This document shows, piece after piece, positions 18,664 to 26,908 of a DNA stretch of 49,594 bases. Numbering within the stretch: position 1 is the first letter of the stretch; every line of letters starts with the position of its first letter. The notes under the pieces were generated by a model that saw nothing but the letters and a program-made list of their open reading frames with translations, had not been told where the DNA came from and did not search any database. Location: assembly GCA_028703945.1 (NCBI GenBank), contig JAQVLW010000013.1:1-49594 (forward strand), in the 5' to 3' direction. Source of the DNA: Aliarcobacter sp. (GTDB lineage Bacteria > Campylobacterota > Campylobacteria > Campylobacterales > Arcobacteraceae). The position numbers and the translations under genes were made by a program.

Positions 18664-19728
18664 ATGGAGTTTATATCAAATAATTTACCTTTAGAAATTG
18701 ATATTGAAACAAAAGCAATATTAAAAAAATCAATTTTGGCAAATAAAGCACTTGCAAAATTAAATGGTGTAGCCAAAATCATACCTAATCAAGCTATTTT
18801 AATAAACTCTTTGATTCTACAAGAAGCAAAAGATAGTTCTGAAATTGAAAATATTATAACTACCCATGACGAACTATATCAATCAAATTTGGATATTTCA
18901 AATATTTCCCACGCTACAAAAGAAGTACAAAGTTATAGTAGAGCCTTATTAAAAGGTTTTGATTTGGTAAAAGAAACTTCTTTACTTCTAACTCGACATA
19001 TTGTAGACATTCAACAAGAATTAGAGGGAAATGTTGCAGGTATTAGAAAACAATCAGGAACAGTTCTAAAAAATCAAGCAACGGGTGAAGTAATTCATAC
19101 TCCACCACAAGAAGAATCAACTATACGAAAACTTCTTGATAATCTTGAACAGTATATAAATACAAATGACGGGATAGACCCACTTATTAAAATGGCAGTT
19201 ATTCATTATCAATTTGAAACAATTCACCCATTTTATGACGGTAATGGAAGAACTGGAAGAATTATAAATATTTTGTATTTGGTTTTAAATGAGCTTTTAG
19301 ATTTACCAATTTTGTATTTAAGTAGTTATATTATCAAACATAAAGCTGATTATTACAGACTCTTACAAGAAGTAAGAACCAAAGGAAGTTGGGAAGAGTG
19401 GATTATTTATATGTTAGAGGGAATCGAACAAACAGCAACAAAACAAGTTCAATTAATCAATGATATAAAAAAGTTAATGGATAACACAAAAGAGAAACTA
19501 AAAGCTGAACTTCCAAAGATTTATTCAAAAGACCTTTTAGAAGTATTGTTTATTCACCCTTATACAAAAATTGATATGATAGTAGATAAATTAGAAGTAA
19601 CAAGAAAAACAGCTTCATTATATTTAAATCAATTAGAAGAAATTGGTTTAATGAACGGTGTAAAACTTGGAAAAAGTAAATTTTTTGTAAATGTTAAGCT
19701 TTTTGAATTATTACAAAAAGGTATGTAA
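18664..19728 (+). CDS. Fic-family protein adenylyltransferase with N-terminal self-inhibition
   Basis: This 354-residue protein carries the active motif HPFYDGNGRTGR (188-199), matching HxFx[D/E]GNGRxxR exactly. The inhibitory motif [S/T]xxxE[G/N] is present near the N-terminus as SSEIEN (58-63), so it is a class II Fic protein held off by its own helix. The C-terminal region (about 290-345) looks like a winged helix. Family members transfer AMP to protein hydroxyl groups. It is encoded between hsdS and hsdR, one base after hsdS, a recurrent arrangement in type I loci; whether it modulates the restriction enzyme is not established. Confidence 0.93.
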   Translation: MEFISNNLPLEIDIETKAILKKSILANKALAKLNGVAKIIPNQAILINSLILQEAKDSSEIENIITTHDELYQSNLDISNISHATKEVQSYSRALLKGFDLVKETSLLLTRHIVDIQQELEGNVAGIRKQSGTVLKNQATGEVIHTPPQEESTIRKLLDNLEQYINTNDGIDPLIKMAVIHYQFETIHPFYDGNGRTGRIINILYLVLNELLDLPILYLSSYIIKHKADYYRLLQEVRTKGSWEEWIIYMLEGIEQTATKQVQLINDIKKLMDNTKEKLKAELPKIYSKDLLEVLFIHPYTKIDMIVDKLEVTRKTASLYLNQLEEIGLMNGVKLGKSKFFVNVKLFELLQKGM

Positions 19729-19831
19729 AAAATGAAAAAATTTACCCATGAGAATAAGTATATGTGTAAAAAATGAAAAAAATTACCCATATAAAAAAGA
19801 ATATGTTGAAAAAATAGAATAATTTACCTAT
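19722..19831 (+). repeat. Three degenerate tandem repeats of about 40 bp
   Basis: Three units begin TATGT, run through an A-rich middle and end TTACC(C/T)AT: 19722-19749, 19761-19790 and 19802-19831, with start-to-start spacing of 39 and 41 bases. The first overlaps the fic stop codon. They fill the gap between fic and the DUF3800 gene. Confidence 0.6.
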
Positions 19832-19861
19832 GAAAATATTAGAATAAAGGCTTAGAAAAAT

Positions 19862-20560
19862 ATGAAATTTAATGTATTTTGTGACGAAACATTACCTGAT
19901 TTATTCACAACTTCAAAAGATAGTGATAAAAAATTATTGATTGGTAGTTTATGGATAGAAGCTGAATTAAGAGAAGAAATTAAGCAAGATATTAAAAAAT
20001 TAAGAGTTGAACATAATGTTTGGGGTGAAATTAAATGGTCAAAAGTTTCAGCCTCAAAAGAAGCTTTTTATTTAGATTTAATTGATTTGTTTTTTTCTTA
20101 TGGTATGCAAGTAAGATTTAGGTGTATTGTAGTAAATCCAAAACAAATAAATTGGTCTTATCATGAAAATGATAAAGAACTTGGATTTTATAAATTTTAT
20201 TTTTTTGTTTTAGATAAATGGATTAAAAATTTTAATGAGTATTCAATTTTTTGTGACGCAAAGGTAAATAGAGATTTATCAAGATTGAATAAACTTCAAG
20301 AAATATTGGAAATTTCAAATAGAAATTCAAATATTGAAAGAGTTCAGGCTTTACCTTCAAAAGAAGTAGTTCTTATTCAATTATCAGATTTTTTATTAGG
20401 TGCAACAAGTAGTAGAATCAATAATATTGAACATACAAATAAAGCAAAAATAAATGTTATAAACAGATTGGAAAAACATTTAGCACATAAAATAGAACCT
20501 ACAACTATGGGTGAAAATAAATTTAATGTATTTGCAATACAGCTAAATGGTGGTTGGTAA
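19862..20560 (+). CDS. DUF3800 protein
   Basis: This 232-residue protein opens with MKFNVFCDET, the acidic DE pair typical of DUF3800, followed by an E-x-K-W segment (GEIKWSKVS, about 55-63), FCDAKVN (about 136), and a late QLSDFLLGA helix (about 175-183). DUF3800 proteins are predicted to have an RNase H-like fold and are common in defence islands and prophages, but their biochemical role is not settled. The gene lies between fic and a frameshifted ORF whose ATG overlaps its stop codon by one base (TAATG), suggesting the two were once a translationally coupled pair. Confidence 0.8.
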   Translation: MKFNVFCDETLPDLFTTSKDSDKKLLIGSLWIEAELREEIKQDIKKLRVEHNVWGEIKWSKVSASKEAFYLDLIDLFFSYGMQVRFRCIVVNPKQINWSYHENDKELGFYKFYFFVLDKWIKNFNEYSIFCDAKVNRDLSRLNKLQEILEISNRNSNIERVQALPSKEVVLIQLSDFLLGATSSRINNIEHTNKAKINVINRLEKHLAHKIEPTTMGENKFNVFAIQLNGGW

Positions 20561-20998
20561 TGTTACCTCCTTTTGTAATATAAAAATCATTTTGAAAAAG
20601 TATATTGTAAAACTCCAACATTAACATTTGACGGGATTAAGGTATTTTTCTCAAAAGATAAATTTGAACATGCTTTTTTTGAAAGCACTAAAAGAAATGG
20701 AGTTAAAGATATTTTTTCAGAGGAACGAGCTAAAAGAATTGATTGGATAAAAGCAACTCTGGAAAATCCAAAAGCTGATTTATACCAAGGTTGGGATAAG
20801 GATTCAAAAAGATATTTTCCTCATAGAAGAGTAAGTGTTGTATTTGGTGATTTTGCTGTTATTATTGGATTGAGTTTAAATAAAAATGGTGAATTAAAAG
20901 GAAATTTTATTACTTGTTATGAAGCAAACAGTAGCATAGGTAAAATAAGAACTTCACCAATTTGGGATAAAGAAAAATGTTTGGATTATTTAAAATGA
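20560..20998 (+). pseudogene. Frameshifted nuclease-like ORF coupled to the DUF3800 gene
   Basis: An ATG overlapping the DUF3800 stop begins MLPPFVI and then hits a stop. A second frame, open from 20579 to the TGA at 20996-20998, has no usable start but reads as a real protein (YCKTPTLTFDGIKVFF, KADLYQGWDKDSKKRYFPHR, VVFGDFAVIIGLSLNKNGEL, FITCYEANSSIG). Joining the frames near 20575-20585 gives one protein of about 145 residues. The late segment (E/D-rich start, PHRR, GDFAVI, CYEANS) loosely resembles small RelE/barnase-like nuclease domains found at the ends of phage and toxin proteins; that is a weak guess. It is either a decayed gene or one needing ribosomal frameshifting. Confidence 0.6.
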
Positions 20999-21304
20999 AA
21001 GAATTTCGGTCGCTGATTTGCTACGCTGGCACTGCGACCCAAGCCTCGATAGATTCAACTTTCGATAGATAGTGAATTCAAATTGCATTATAGTTGTATT
21101 AATATTAAAAATCTATTAAACTCTACTCCAGCCAGCTTGAATCAGAGGCAATCCCTACTCATAATCTTCGGGTGATACTGGAGCTTATTATTTTAAGTCG
21201 CCCATAAGGCAGGACGAAATGCCACTTGTAAAAAGTAAATACTTTTTCCTACCCCTATAATATAGCTTTGATAGGTCAAGAGTGAAAGTATTACATATCA
21301 ATAA
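20999..21304 (+). ncRNA. Non-coding, GC-richer, hairpin-rich stretch: candidate structured RNA
   Basis: I see no gene here. The composition is visibly richer in G and C than neighbouring DNA. Potential pairings include GGTCGC (21008-21013) with GCGACC (21034-21039), CTCCAG (21126-21131) with CTGGAG (21178-21183), and GCC...GGC around 21200. A direct repeat TCGATAGAT occurs at 21046 and 21062. A terminator-like hairpin closes the region at 21230-21247. This pattern suggests a transcribed structured RNA or a remnant of foreign DNA. I could not match it to tmRNA, RNase P, SRP or 6S RNA. Confidence 0.35.
21230..21250 (+). terminator. Terminator-like hairpin ending the GC-richer stretch
   Basis: AAAAAGTA (21230-21237) and TACTTTTT (21240-21247) form a perfect palindrome followed by pyrimidines. 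It would work in either direction. Confidence 0.5.
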
Positions 21305-21465
21305 TTAAAGAGTAGTTAAAATAGATTTATAGTGTTCTTTTAGTTCTTCTTTAGTTGTTTTAGAATTTTCAACTTTAATAGAACTATAAACAGCATTTAC
21401 TATCATTTTTTTTTCTTTTTAGCAGTAGAAAAGTATTTATTAGTGTTACTTATGGTTTTCTTCAT
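21305..21465 (-). pseudogene. Small ORF split at an A9 homopolymer
   Basis: On the - strand an ATG at 21465 encodes MKKTISNTNKYFSTAKKKKK and then stops. The stop overlaps (ATGA) another ATG at 21406 that encodes MIVNAVYSSIKVENSKTTKE and 13 more residues, ending at 21305. The junction is a run of nine A's, so one indel would fuse both parts into a basic protein of about 53 residues. Neither part has a strong ribosome site. It could be a phase-variable gene, a decayed gene or chance. It lies divergent to hsdR, whose leader it occupies. Confidence 0.35.
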
Positions 21466-21507
21466 AAAAAACATTGTATATTAAATAGAATCAATAAAGG
21501 ATAAAAT

Positions 21508-24495
21508 TTGAGCCAAACACCTGAATATTTATATAGTGAACTTCCAGCCATTGAGCTTTTTAAAAAACTAGGATTTAATTACTTTGACGGTTCTATTGCA
21601 GATACTAGAGAATCAATTAATGAAGTTATTTTAGAAGATAGATTAAGACAAAGTTTACTAAAAATAAATCCATGGCTTCAAAATAATACTTTAGAAAAAG
21701 TTATCAGAAAACTAAAAAATATTCAAGCTTCAACTCTTATGGAAGCAAACCAAATTGTATTCGATTTTATCACAAAAAAAGATTCTATTACTGAAAAACC
21801 AACTCCTGAAGCTAAACCACAACCTGTTTTTATAATTGATTATGAAAATATTGAAAATAATGATTTTTTAATAGTTAATCAAATGAAATATCAAGGAATT
21901 CATAAAAACTCAATTCCTGATATAGTAGTTTATATAAATGGCTTACCTTTGGCAATTATCGAAGCAAAATCTCCAAAAGTATCTATTACTGACGCTATTA
22001 GTGATATAGGATACTATCAAGAAAATTCTCAAAAGCTTTTTTACTATAATCAAATTTGTATAGGTATGAATAAAGGAAAAGCACTTTATGGAACTATTGG
22101 TTCACAATTTGCCCACTACTCAAAATATAAACTAGAAGATACAAAAGAGCTTGAAGAGTTAGTTGAAAGAACTCCAACAGCTCAAGATATTTTGATTTAC
22201 TCATTGTTTAAAAAAGAAATGTTGCTTGATATTATTAGAAACTTTACAATTTTTGAAATAGACCAAGGAAGAACAATAAAAAAACTTCCAAGATACCAAC
22301 AACTAAGAGCAGTTAATAAAATCATAGATAGATTAAAGACTGAAAATAAAGGTGGTGTTGTTTGGCATACGCAAGGTTCAGGAAAATCTATTACTATGGT
22401 TTACCTAGCTACGAAACTTCGAAGAGAAGAAGCAGGGTTTGATAATCCAACTATTTTAGTTGTAACTGATAGAATAGATTTAGATAATCAAATAAGCTCA
22501 ACTTTTAGAAGAACTGGATTTTCTAATCCAATTCAGGCAGTTAGTATTTCAAACCTAAAAGAGCTTTTAAAAGATTCTTATGGAAAAACTCTTATGACAA
22601 CTATTCATAAGTTTCAAGAGAGAGCTGAAGAGCAAAAAGAAGAGATAGAAATACTAAGTGATAAATCAAATGTATTTGTATTGATTGACGAAGCTCATAG
22701 AAGCCAATATGGCATGACAGCTGCTTATATGAGAAACTCATTACCAAATGCAAAGTTTATTGCATTTACAGGAACACCAATTGATAAAGAACAAAAATCA
22801 ACTCTTAGAACTTTTTATGGTGGAAGTGATTATATTGATAAATATACAATCAAACAATCAGTTGAAGACGGTAATACTTTAGCTATTCGATACCAAACAG
22901 GAATGCCTGAATATTTTATAGAAAAAGATTTAATGAATGAAGTATTTAGCTCTGTTTTTGGTCATGAAAGTGAGGAAAAACAAGCAAAGCTAAAATCAAA
23001 AGCAGCTTCACTTGATACTTTTTTAATGGCAAAAAGAAGAGTAGAAGAAATCGCAAAACATATACTTAAACATTTCCAAGAAAAAATCTATCCAAACAAT
23101 TATAAAGCAATGTTAGTGTGTCACAATAGATACCAAGCAATAGCTTATCAAAAAGCATTTTTAAAACTAAAAGAGCAAGGACTTAACTCTTTTGAATCAA
23201 AAGTTATCATGAGTTTTGATAATAAAAAAGATCCAATTGAATTTAGAGAACTAGCAGTTGAAGAAGATAAGATTAAAAAAGCAATTGAAGAGTTTAAACT
23301 TCCTTTTGGAAATGAAAATGAGAAATCAAAAAGCGGTGAAAAAAGATTTGATAATACAGCTATTTTAATTGTTTCAGATATGCTTTTAACTGGATATGAC
23401 GCTCCAATAGTTCAATGTATGTATATTGATAAACTATTAAAAGAACATACACTTTTACAAGCAATAGCAAGGGTAAATCGTACAAAATCAGGTAAAGAAT
23501 ACGGTTTAGTTGTTGATTATGCAGGCATTACAAACTATTTGACAGAAGCTTTAAAAATCTTTAGTGGTGATTTAGAAGCCCAAGACGTTATGACAGATAT
23601 TGAAAATGAAAAAACTATTTTAGAAAATAGACACTCTAAAATGGTTGCATTCTTTAATGATATAAAAATTGATAGATTTAAAGATAGAGCTAAATTCGTG
23701 GACGAATGTGTTTTATACTTAGAACCTGAAGATTTAAGGGATAAATATATTGATTTAGTAAAACTATTTAATAAATCAATGGATATTGTTTTACCTGATT
23801 CTTTTGCCACAAAGTTTGAATATGATTTAAAACTTTATAATGATATTAAATTAGAAGCTGTAAATACCCATACACCAGAAAAAATGTTTATTACAAGAGA
23901 AGAAACTAAAAAAATTCAAATGATAATAGACGAGCATTTAAGAGCTACTGGAGTTTATTATTTATTACATGAGGCTATTGATATAACAGACCCTGAAGCT
24001 TTTAGAAGAGAGTTAGAAAATAAAAGTGGTAAAACAAAAGAGCTTACAATTGCAAATAGAATAAAACATACTATTCAAGCTAATAAAAAAGAGAATCCAG
24101 ACTTTTACAAAGATATTGCAAAAAGACTTGAAGAGTTAATCAAAGCAAAAGAAGAAGATAGAATCACTCAAGCTCAACTTTTAATAGAGTTTGACAAGCT
24201 TCAAGAAGAGATTAGAAATTCAAAAGAAGAATGGAAAAGATTAGGACTTGCCTCAAAAGAGCAATTCCCAATATTTAAAACCCTTGAAAAAGTTGTTCCA
24301 AACTCAAAAGAGTTTACTATAGCAGTTTTTGAGAAAATTGGTATGTATCTTCAAAAATCAGATTGGAAAGACCATGACGATATAAAAAAAGAGATTAGAA
24401 AAAATATAAAATCACTTTTAAGAAATAATGGTGTTGATAAAGAATTAGTTAATTCATTACCAATTACTATATTAGAGATTTTAGAAAATCAATGA
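21508..24495 (+). CDS. hsdR: Type I restriction enzyme motor/nuclease subunit
   Basis: This 995-residue protein starts at a TTG with AAAGGA six bases upstream. The start residues SQTPEYLYSELPAIELFKKL match the usual HsdR N-terminus. The nuclease domain shows PDIVVYINGLPLAIIEAKS (about 136-155), the PD-(D/E)xK core. The translocase has Walker A HTQGSGKS (about 286-293), DEAH in LIDEAHRS, TGTPID, and a late helicase motif ARVNRTKSG. It cuts unmodified DNA after translocation together with HsdM/HsdS. It is separated from hsdMS by fic, the DUF3800 gene, the broken ORF and a 500-bp non-coding stretch, so it probably has its own promoter. Confidence 0.95.
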   Translation: MSQTPEYLYSELPAIELFKKLGFNYFDGSIADTRESINEVILEDRLRQSLLKINPWLQNNTLEKVIRKLKNIQASTLMEANQIVFDFITKKDSITEKPTPEAKPQPVFIIDYENIENNDFLIVNQMKYQGIHKNSIPDIVVYINGLPLAIIEAKSPKVSITDAISDIGYYQENSQKLFYYNQICIGMNKGKALYGTIGSQFAHYSKYKLEDTKELEELVERTPTAQDILIYSLFKKEMLLDIIRNFTIFEIDQGRTIKKLPRYQQLRAVNKIIDRLKTENKGGVVWHTQGSGKSITMVYLATKLRREEAGFDNPTILVVTDRIDLDNQISSTFRRTGFSNPIQAVSISNLKELLKDSYGKTLMTTIHKFQERAEEQKEEIEILSDKSNVFVLIDEAHRSQYGMTAAYMRNSLPNAKFIAFTGTPIDKEQKSTLRTFYGGSDYIDKYTIKQSVEDGNTLAIRYQTGMPEYFIEKDLMNEVFSSVFGHESEEKQAKLKSKAASLDTFLMAKRRVEEIAKHILKHFQEKIYPNNYKAMLVCHNRYQAIAYQKAFLKLKEQGLNSFESKVIMSFDNKKDPIEFRELAVEEDKIKKAIEEFKLPFGNENEKSKSGEKRFDNTAILIVSDMLLTGYDAPIVQCMYIDKLLKEHTLLQAIARVNRTKSGKEYGLVVDYAGITNYLTEALKIFSGDLEAQDVMTDIENEKTILENRHSKMVAFFNDIKIDRFKDRAKFVDECVLYLEPEDLRDKYIDLVKLFNKSMDIVLPDSFATKFEYDLKLYNDIKLEAVNTHTPEKMFITREETKKIQMIIDEHLRATGVYYLLHEAIDITDPEAFRRELENKSGKTKELTIANRIKHTIQANKKENPDFYKDIAKRLEELIKAKEEDRITQAQLLIEFDKLQEEIRNSKEEWKRLGLASKEQFPIFKTLEKVVPNSKEFTIAVFEKIGMYLQKSDWKDHDDIKKEIRKNIKSLLRNNGVDKELVNSLPITILEILENQ

Positions 24496-25193
24496 TTGAA
24501 TCTATTGATTATGGAACTCAAATAATAGAGTTTGAAGTTCAAAGAAAAAAAGCTTGTAAAAACACATATATTACAGTTGAACGAGATATTGGAGTAGTTG
24601 TAAAAACAAATACAGATATTTCAATTGAAGAGCTTAAAACTCTAGTAAAATCAAAAGCTAAATGGATTTTAAAAAAGTTTGAAGAAATAGGGCAATCAAT
24701 AGATTATGGAAAAATAGTAACTGGTTCAAGACTTTTTTATATGGGTAAAAGCTATTATATAGAGCTTTTAAAAGAGGATAGAATTGATTATAAAATAGAG
24801 TTTATTCACTCAAAATTTATAATAACAACTCCTTTAAATGCTGAACAAACAAAAATAAATGAAACTATTGAAGAGTTTTATAAACAAAAAGCCGAAGATA
24901 AAATCACTAAATTAGTAAATAAATATAGTGATATTATGAAACTATATCCTGTAAAACTATATTTTAAAAACTCTAAAACAAAATGGGCTAGTTGTTCTGC
25001 CTCTAATAAAATATCTTTTAATCCCGAAGTTATGAAGTTAGCCTCTTCACTAATTAAATATGTAGTTATTCATGAATTAGCTCATATCCAATATAAAAAT
25101 CACTCTAAAGATTTTTGGAATCTAATTAAAAAATATATGGGTGATTATCAAAAGAAAGAAGAAATTTTAAGAGGCTTTGAGAAAAAGCTTTAA
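24492..25193 (+). CDS. YgjP-like (DUF45) zinc metallopeptidase linked to hsdR
   Basis: This 233-residue protein has the zinc site HELAHIQYKNHSKDFW (HExxH plus a downstream His) near its C-terminus and the NSKTKWASCSA segment typical of the YgjP/SprT-like DUF45 family. The start overlaps the hsdR stop by four bases (ATGA), so translation is coupled to the restriction subunit. Such peptidases are frequent riders in type I loci, and a role in HsdR turnover has been a natural suggestion, but I know of no proof. A second family member is encoded at 30926-31519, outside the island. Confidence 0.9.
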   Translation: MIESIDYGTQIIEFEVQRKKACKNTYITVERDIGVVVKTNTDISIEELKTLVKSKAKWILKKFEEIGQSIDYGKIVTGSRLFYMGKSYYIELLKEDRIDYKIEFIHSKFIITTPLNAEQTKINETIEEFYKQKAEDKITKLVNKYSDIMKLYPVKLYFKNSKTKWASCSASNKISFNPEVMKLASSLIKYVVIHELAHIQYKNHSKDFWNLIKKYMGDYQKKEEILRGFEKKL

Positions 25194-25199
25194 AATAAA

Positions 25200-25227
25200 A
25201 AAGGCTCAATCAAAAGATTGAACCTTT
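25200..25227 (+). terminator. Terminator after the hsdR/metallopeptidase operon
   Basis: AAAGG-C-TCAATC pairs with GATTGA-A-CCTTT around an AAAA loop, with one internal mismatch. It starts seven bases after the stop codon. Confidence 0.8.
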
Positions 25228-25311
25228 AAAACTACCCGTGTGATACAAAATTTAATTAAATTAGAAAATAGACCTATTTATGTAAAATATTTGAAGCTGT
25301 AAGTTCGATAT

Positions 25312-25367
25312 ACAGGTGTTTAGAGGAATAAATTAATAGACAAGTTTTGTAGGTCTATTAGTGCCAT
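25312..25367. repeat. Middle att-like copy
   Basis: Positions 25339-25367 match uup codons 1-10 (26 of 29). Positions 25312-25338 match the extension of the right copy (26 of 27). On the - strand it encodes MALIDLQNLSIN before a stop. The arms ATAGAC and GTCTAT form an imperfect inverted repeat around the centre. Confidence 0.7.
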
Positions 25368-25915
25368 TTGATTTTATATACTCCCATAGAATGGTGTTTA
25401 ATTTATATAATTAGTAGTTATGTAATTCCTTAAAATTAACTTTTTGATGTCATACTTTTATGGAAAATACTTTTTTGTGTCATATTTTTTAAAATATGTC
25501 ATATTCCCATATCCATACATAATTTCTAATTTTTTTAAGTGAGGATTATATCTAAAATATAGTTACATACTCATTTTAATTTTTTGCTACACACCAGAAG
25601 AAAAACTTACTTTTACTCTTTCCTTTAAAAATTTATGAACACTTTGTTAGTTGGCTTTTTCTTTCATTTCATTCTATTAGATTAATTTACTGATACTAAA
25701 ATTAAATTATCACTAGTTCCAATTTCAATTTTATTCTAAGCAAAAATCTAATCATTACAATCTATAAAAAGCCCGACAACTAATGAAAGTGAAAAATTTT
25801 TGATTAAAGAAAAGAGATAAGTTTTTTTAATCTTCTTAAAAATTAAAAAAGAAGAGATAAAGACAAACCCTCGAATCTTCAAAAATGAAAACTATTTTTT
25901 AAAAGGAAAGAAACA
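25368..25915. other. 548-bp AT-rich non-coding stretch at the left end of island B
   Basis: I see no gene. TGTCATA occurs three times (25448-25454, 25478-25484, 25497-25503) in a T-rich context. A copy in the opposite orientation lies near the left end of island A (15754-15760). Further on, TTAGTTG-GCTTTTT (about 25648-25661) can pair with AAAAAGC..CAACTAA (about 25768-25785). The stretch ends with AAAAGGAAAG, the ribosome site of the J-domain gene. Confidence 0.4.
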
Positions 25916-26380
25916 ATGACAAGAGAACAAATTATAAATGAGTTTAAAGGTGTTGAAGGAATCAATGAAGCTAAAAAGATTTACAAAAATCTTGCTAAAA
26001 AATTACATCCTGATGTTGGTGGAAGAGAAGAAGAATTTAAAATTTTAAATTCTGTATATACTGATTTAATAGAACATAAAATCTATTTTTCAAATGATAT
26101 TAAAATAGATATTGAACTAGAAAAAATCATTAGTTTAATTTTACACTTTGAAAATATAACAATAGAATTAGTTGGCTCATGGGTATGGGTTTCAGGAGAT
26201 ACAAGAGAAATCAAAGAAAAACTTAAAGAAATTGGTTTCAAATGGGCATCTAAAAAGAAAATGTGGTATTTTGGAGAGATGAAATCTAAAAATCCAACTC
26301 CAAAAAGTATGGAAGAAATAAAAAGTAAATACGGAAGTGAAACTTTGAAAACTAAGGAGAAAAAAGAGATAGCAAGTTAA
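25916..26380 (+). CDS. Small J-domain protein with C-terminal mobile-element domain
   Basis: This 154-residue protein has an N-terminal J-like domain with the diagnostic KKLHPDVGG (HPD, about 36-38) in helix II-loop context (EAKKIYKNLAKKLHPD). The C-terminal part, WVWVSGDTREIKEKLKEIGF then KWASKKKMWYF (about 85-120), is a short domain often seen on plasmid and phage proteins. It may recruit Hsp70 (DnaK) for element functions, but no partner is evident. AAAAGGAAAG provides a strong ribosome site. It converges on the GNAT gene across a shared hairpin terminator. Confidence 0.8.
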   Translation: MTREQIINEFKGVEGINEAKKIYKNLAKKLHPDVGGREEEFKILNSVYTDLIEHKIYFSNDIKIDIELEKIISLILHFENITIELVGSWVWVSGDTREIKEKLKEIGFKWASKKKMWYFGEMKSKNPTPKSMEEIKSKYGSETLKTKEKKEIAS

Positions 26381-26393
26381 AAACTTGTTATCT
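26367..26393. terminator. Bidirectional terminator between convergent J-domain and GNAT genes
   Basis: AGATAGCAAGTT (26367-26378) pairs with AACTTGTTATCT (26382-26393) with a single G-U pair and a 3-base loop. It overlaps both stop codons. Confidence 0.8.
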
Positions 26394-26908
26394 TATAGAT
26401 TAAATACCATCCAATCTTCTGCTTCTTTAGAGCCACTTCCTTGAATTGTTTGGAAGCCGTAAGATTTGTAAACTTCTCTTATTTCATCTGTTGCAGGAGT
26501 TAATGCAACGGTATTTATAGCAATTTGATTTTTTATAGTTTCTCCAATAGTTAAAACAACATAATCAATAAGCAAATATTCAGAAAGTTTAATATTTCCA
26601 AGTTCTTGAAAAAGAATTTTTCTATATTCTTTTTCAACAAATAGAAATTCAATATCAATACTTACAATATCATCAATATCTGTAGTAGTTCCAATATTTA
26701 AAAGTGCACAATATTTTTGCTCTTTTACATCAAAACACACATGAATAACATTTGTAAATGAAACATCATCTTGATTGTAACAAAGTTCTAAAGTGCCATT
26801 AAATATTTCTTTAAGTTTTGGATAATCTATATTTGGTTTATATGTTTGAAAGAAAGTTGAGAGTTCAGAACTTTTTATAACTTCGATTTTAAATCTATCA
26901 TTATTCAA
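26393..26908 (-). CDS. GNAT-like N-acetyltransferase, possible toxin of a two-gene module
   Basis: This 171-residue protein starts at a TTG whose TTGA overlaps the stop of the small upstream gene, so translation is coupled. The middle (IDDIVSIDIEFLFVEKEYRK) and the end (TPATDEIREVYKSYGFQTI) follow the GNAT plan: a strand, the acetyl-CoA loop region, then a late helix with Y-x-x-x-GF. The pyrophosphate loop is degenerate. GNAT toxins in other toxin-antitoxin systems acetylate aminoacyl-tRNA. That activity here is only suggested by size, coupling and the small basic partner. Confidence 0.65.
   Translation of the reverse strand: MNNDRFKIEVIKSSELSTFFQTYKPNIDYPKLKEIFNGTLELCYNQDDVSFTNVIHVCFDVKEQKYCALLNIGTTTDIDDIVSIDIEFLFVEKEYRKILFQELGNIKLSEYLLIDYVVLTIGETIKNQIAINTVALTPATDEIREVYKSYGFQTIQGSGSKEAEDWMVFNL

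Larger units (their letters stand above)
15453..25367. mobile_element. Island A: type I restriction-modification/Fic island inserted in the 5' end of uup
   Basis: The block is bounded by direct repeats at 15453-15481 and 25339-25367 (26 of 29 bases identical). The left copy is codons 1-10 of uup. Between them lie hsdM, hsdS, fic, a DUF3800 gene, a frameshifted nuclease-like ORF, a non-coding structured region, hsdR and a metallopeptidase gene, all accessory functions. Repeated sequence motifs cluster near both ends (GTGATACAA at 15583, 15738 and 25240). There is no recognisable integrase, so the element is either non-autonomous or decayed. The insertion is inferred from the repeats and cargo; the exact crossover cannot be fixed. 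Confidence 0.65.

Noticed and set aside
19722-19831. CRISPR array
   Set aside because: Only three degenerate units, with divergent ends and no distinct spacers, and no cas genes in the window.
20999-21250. tRNA, tmRNA or RNase P RNA gene
   Set aside because: No cloverleaf, no CCA-ended acceptor stem and none of the universally conserved segments could be found.
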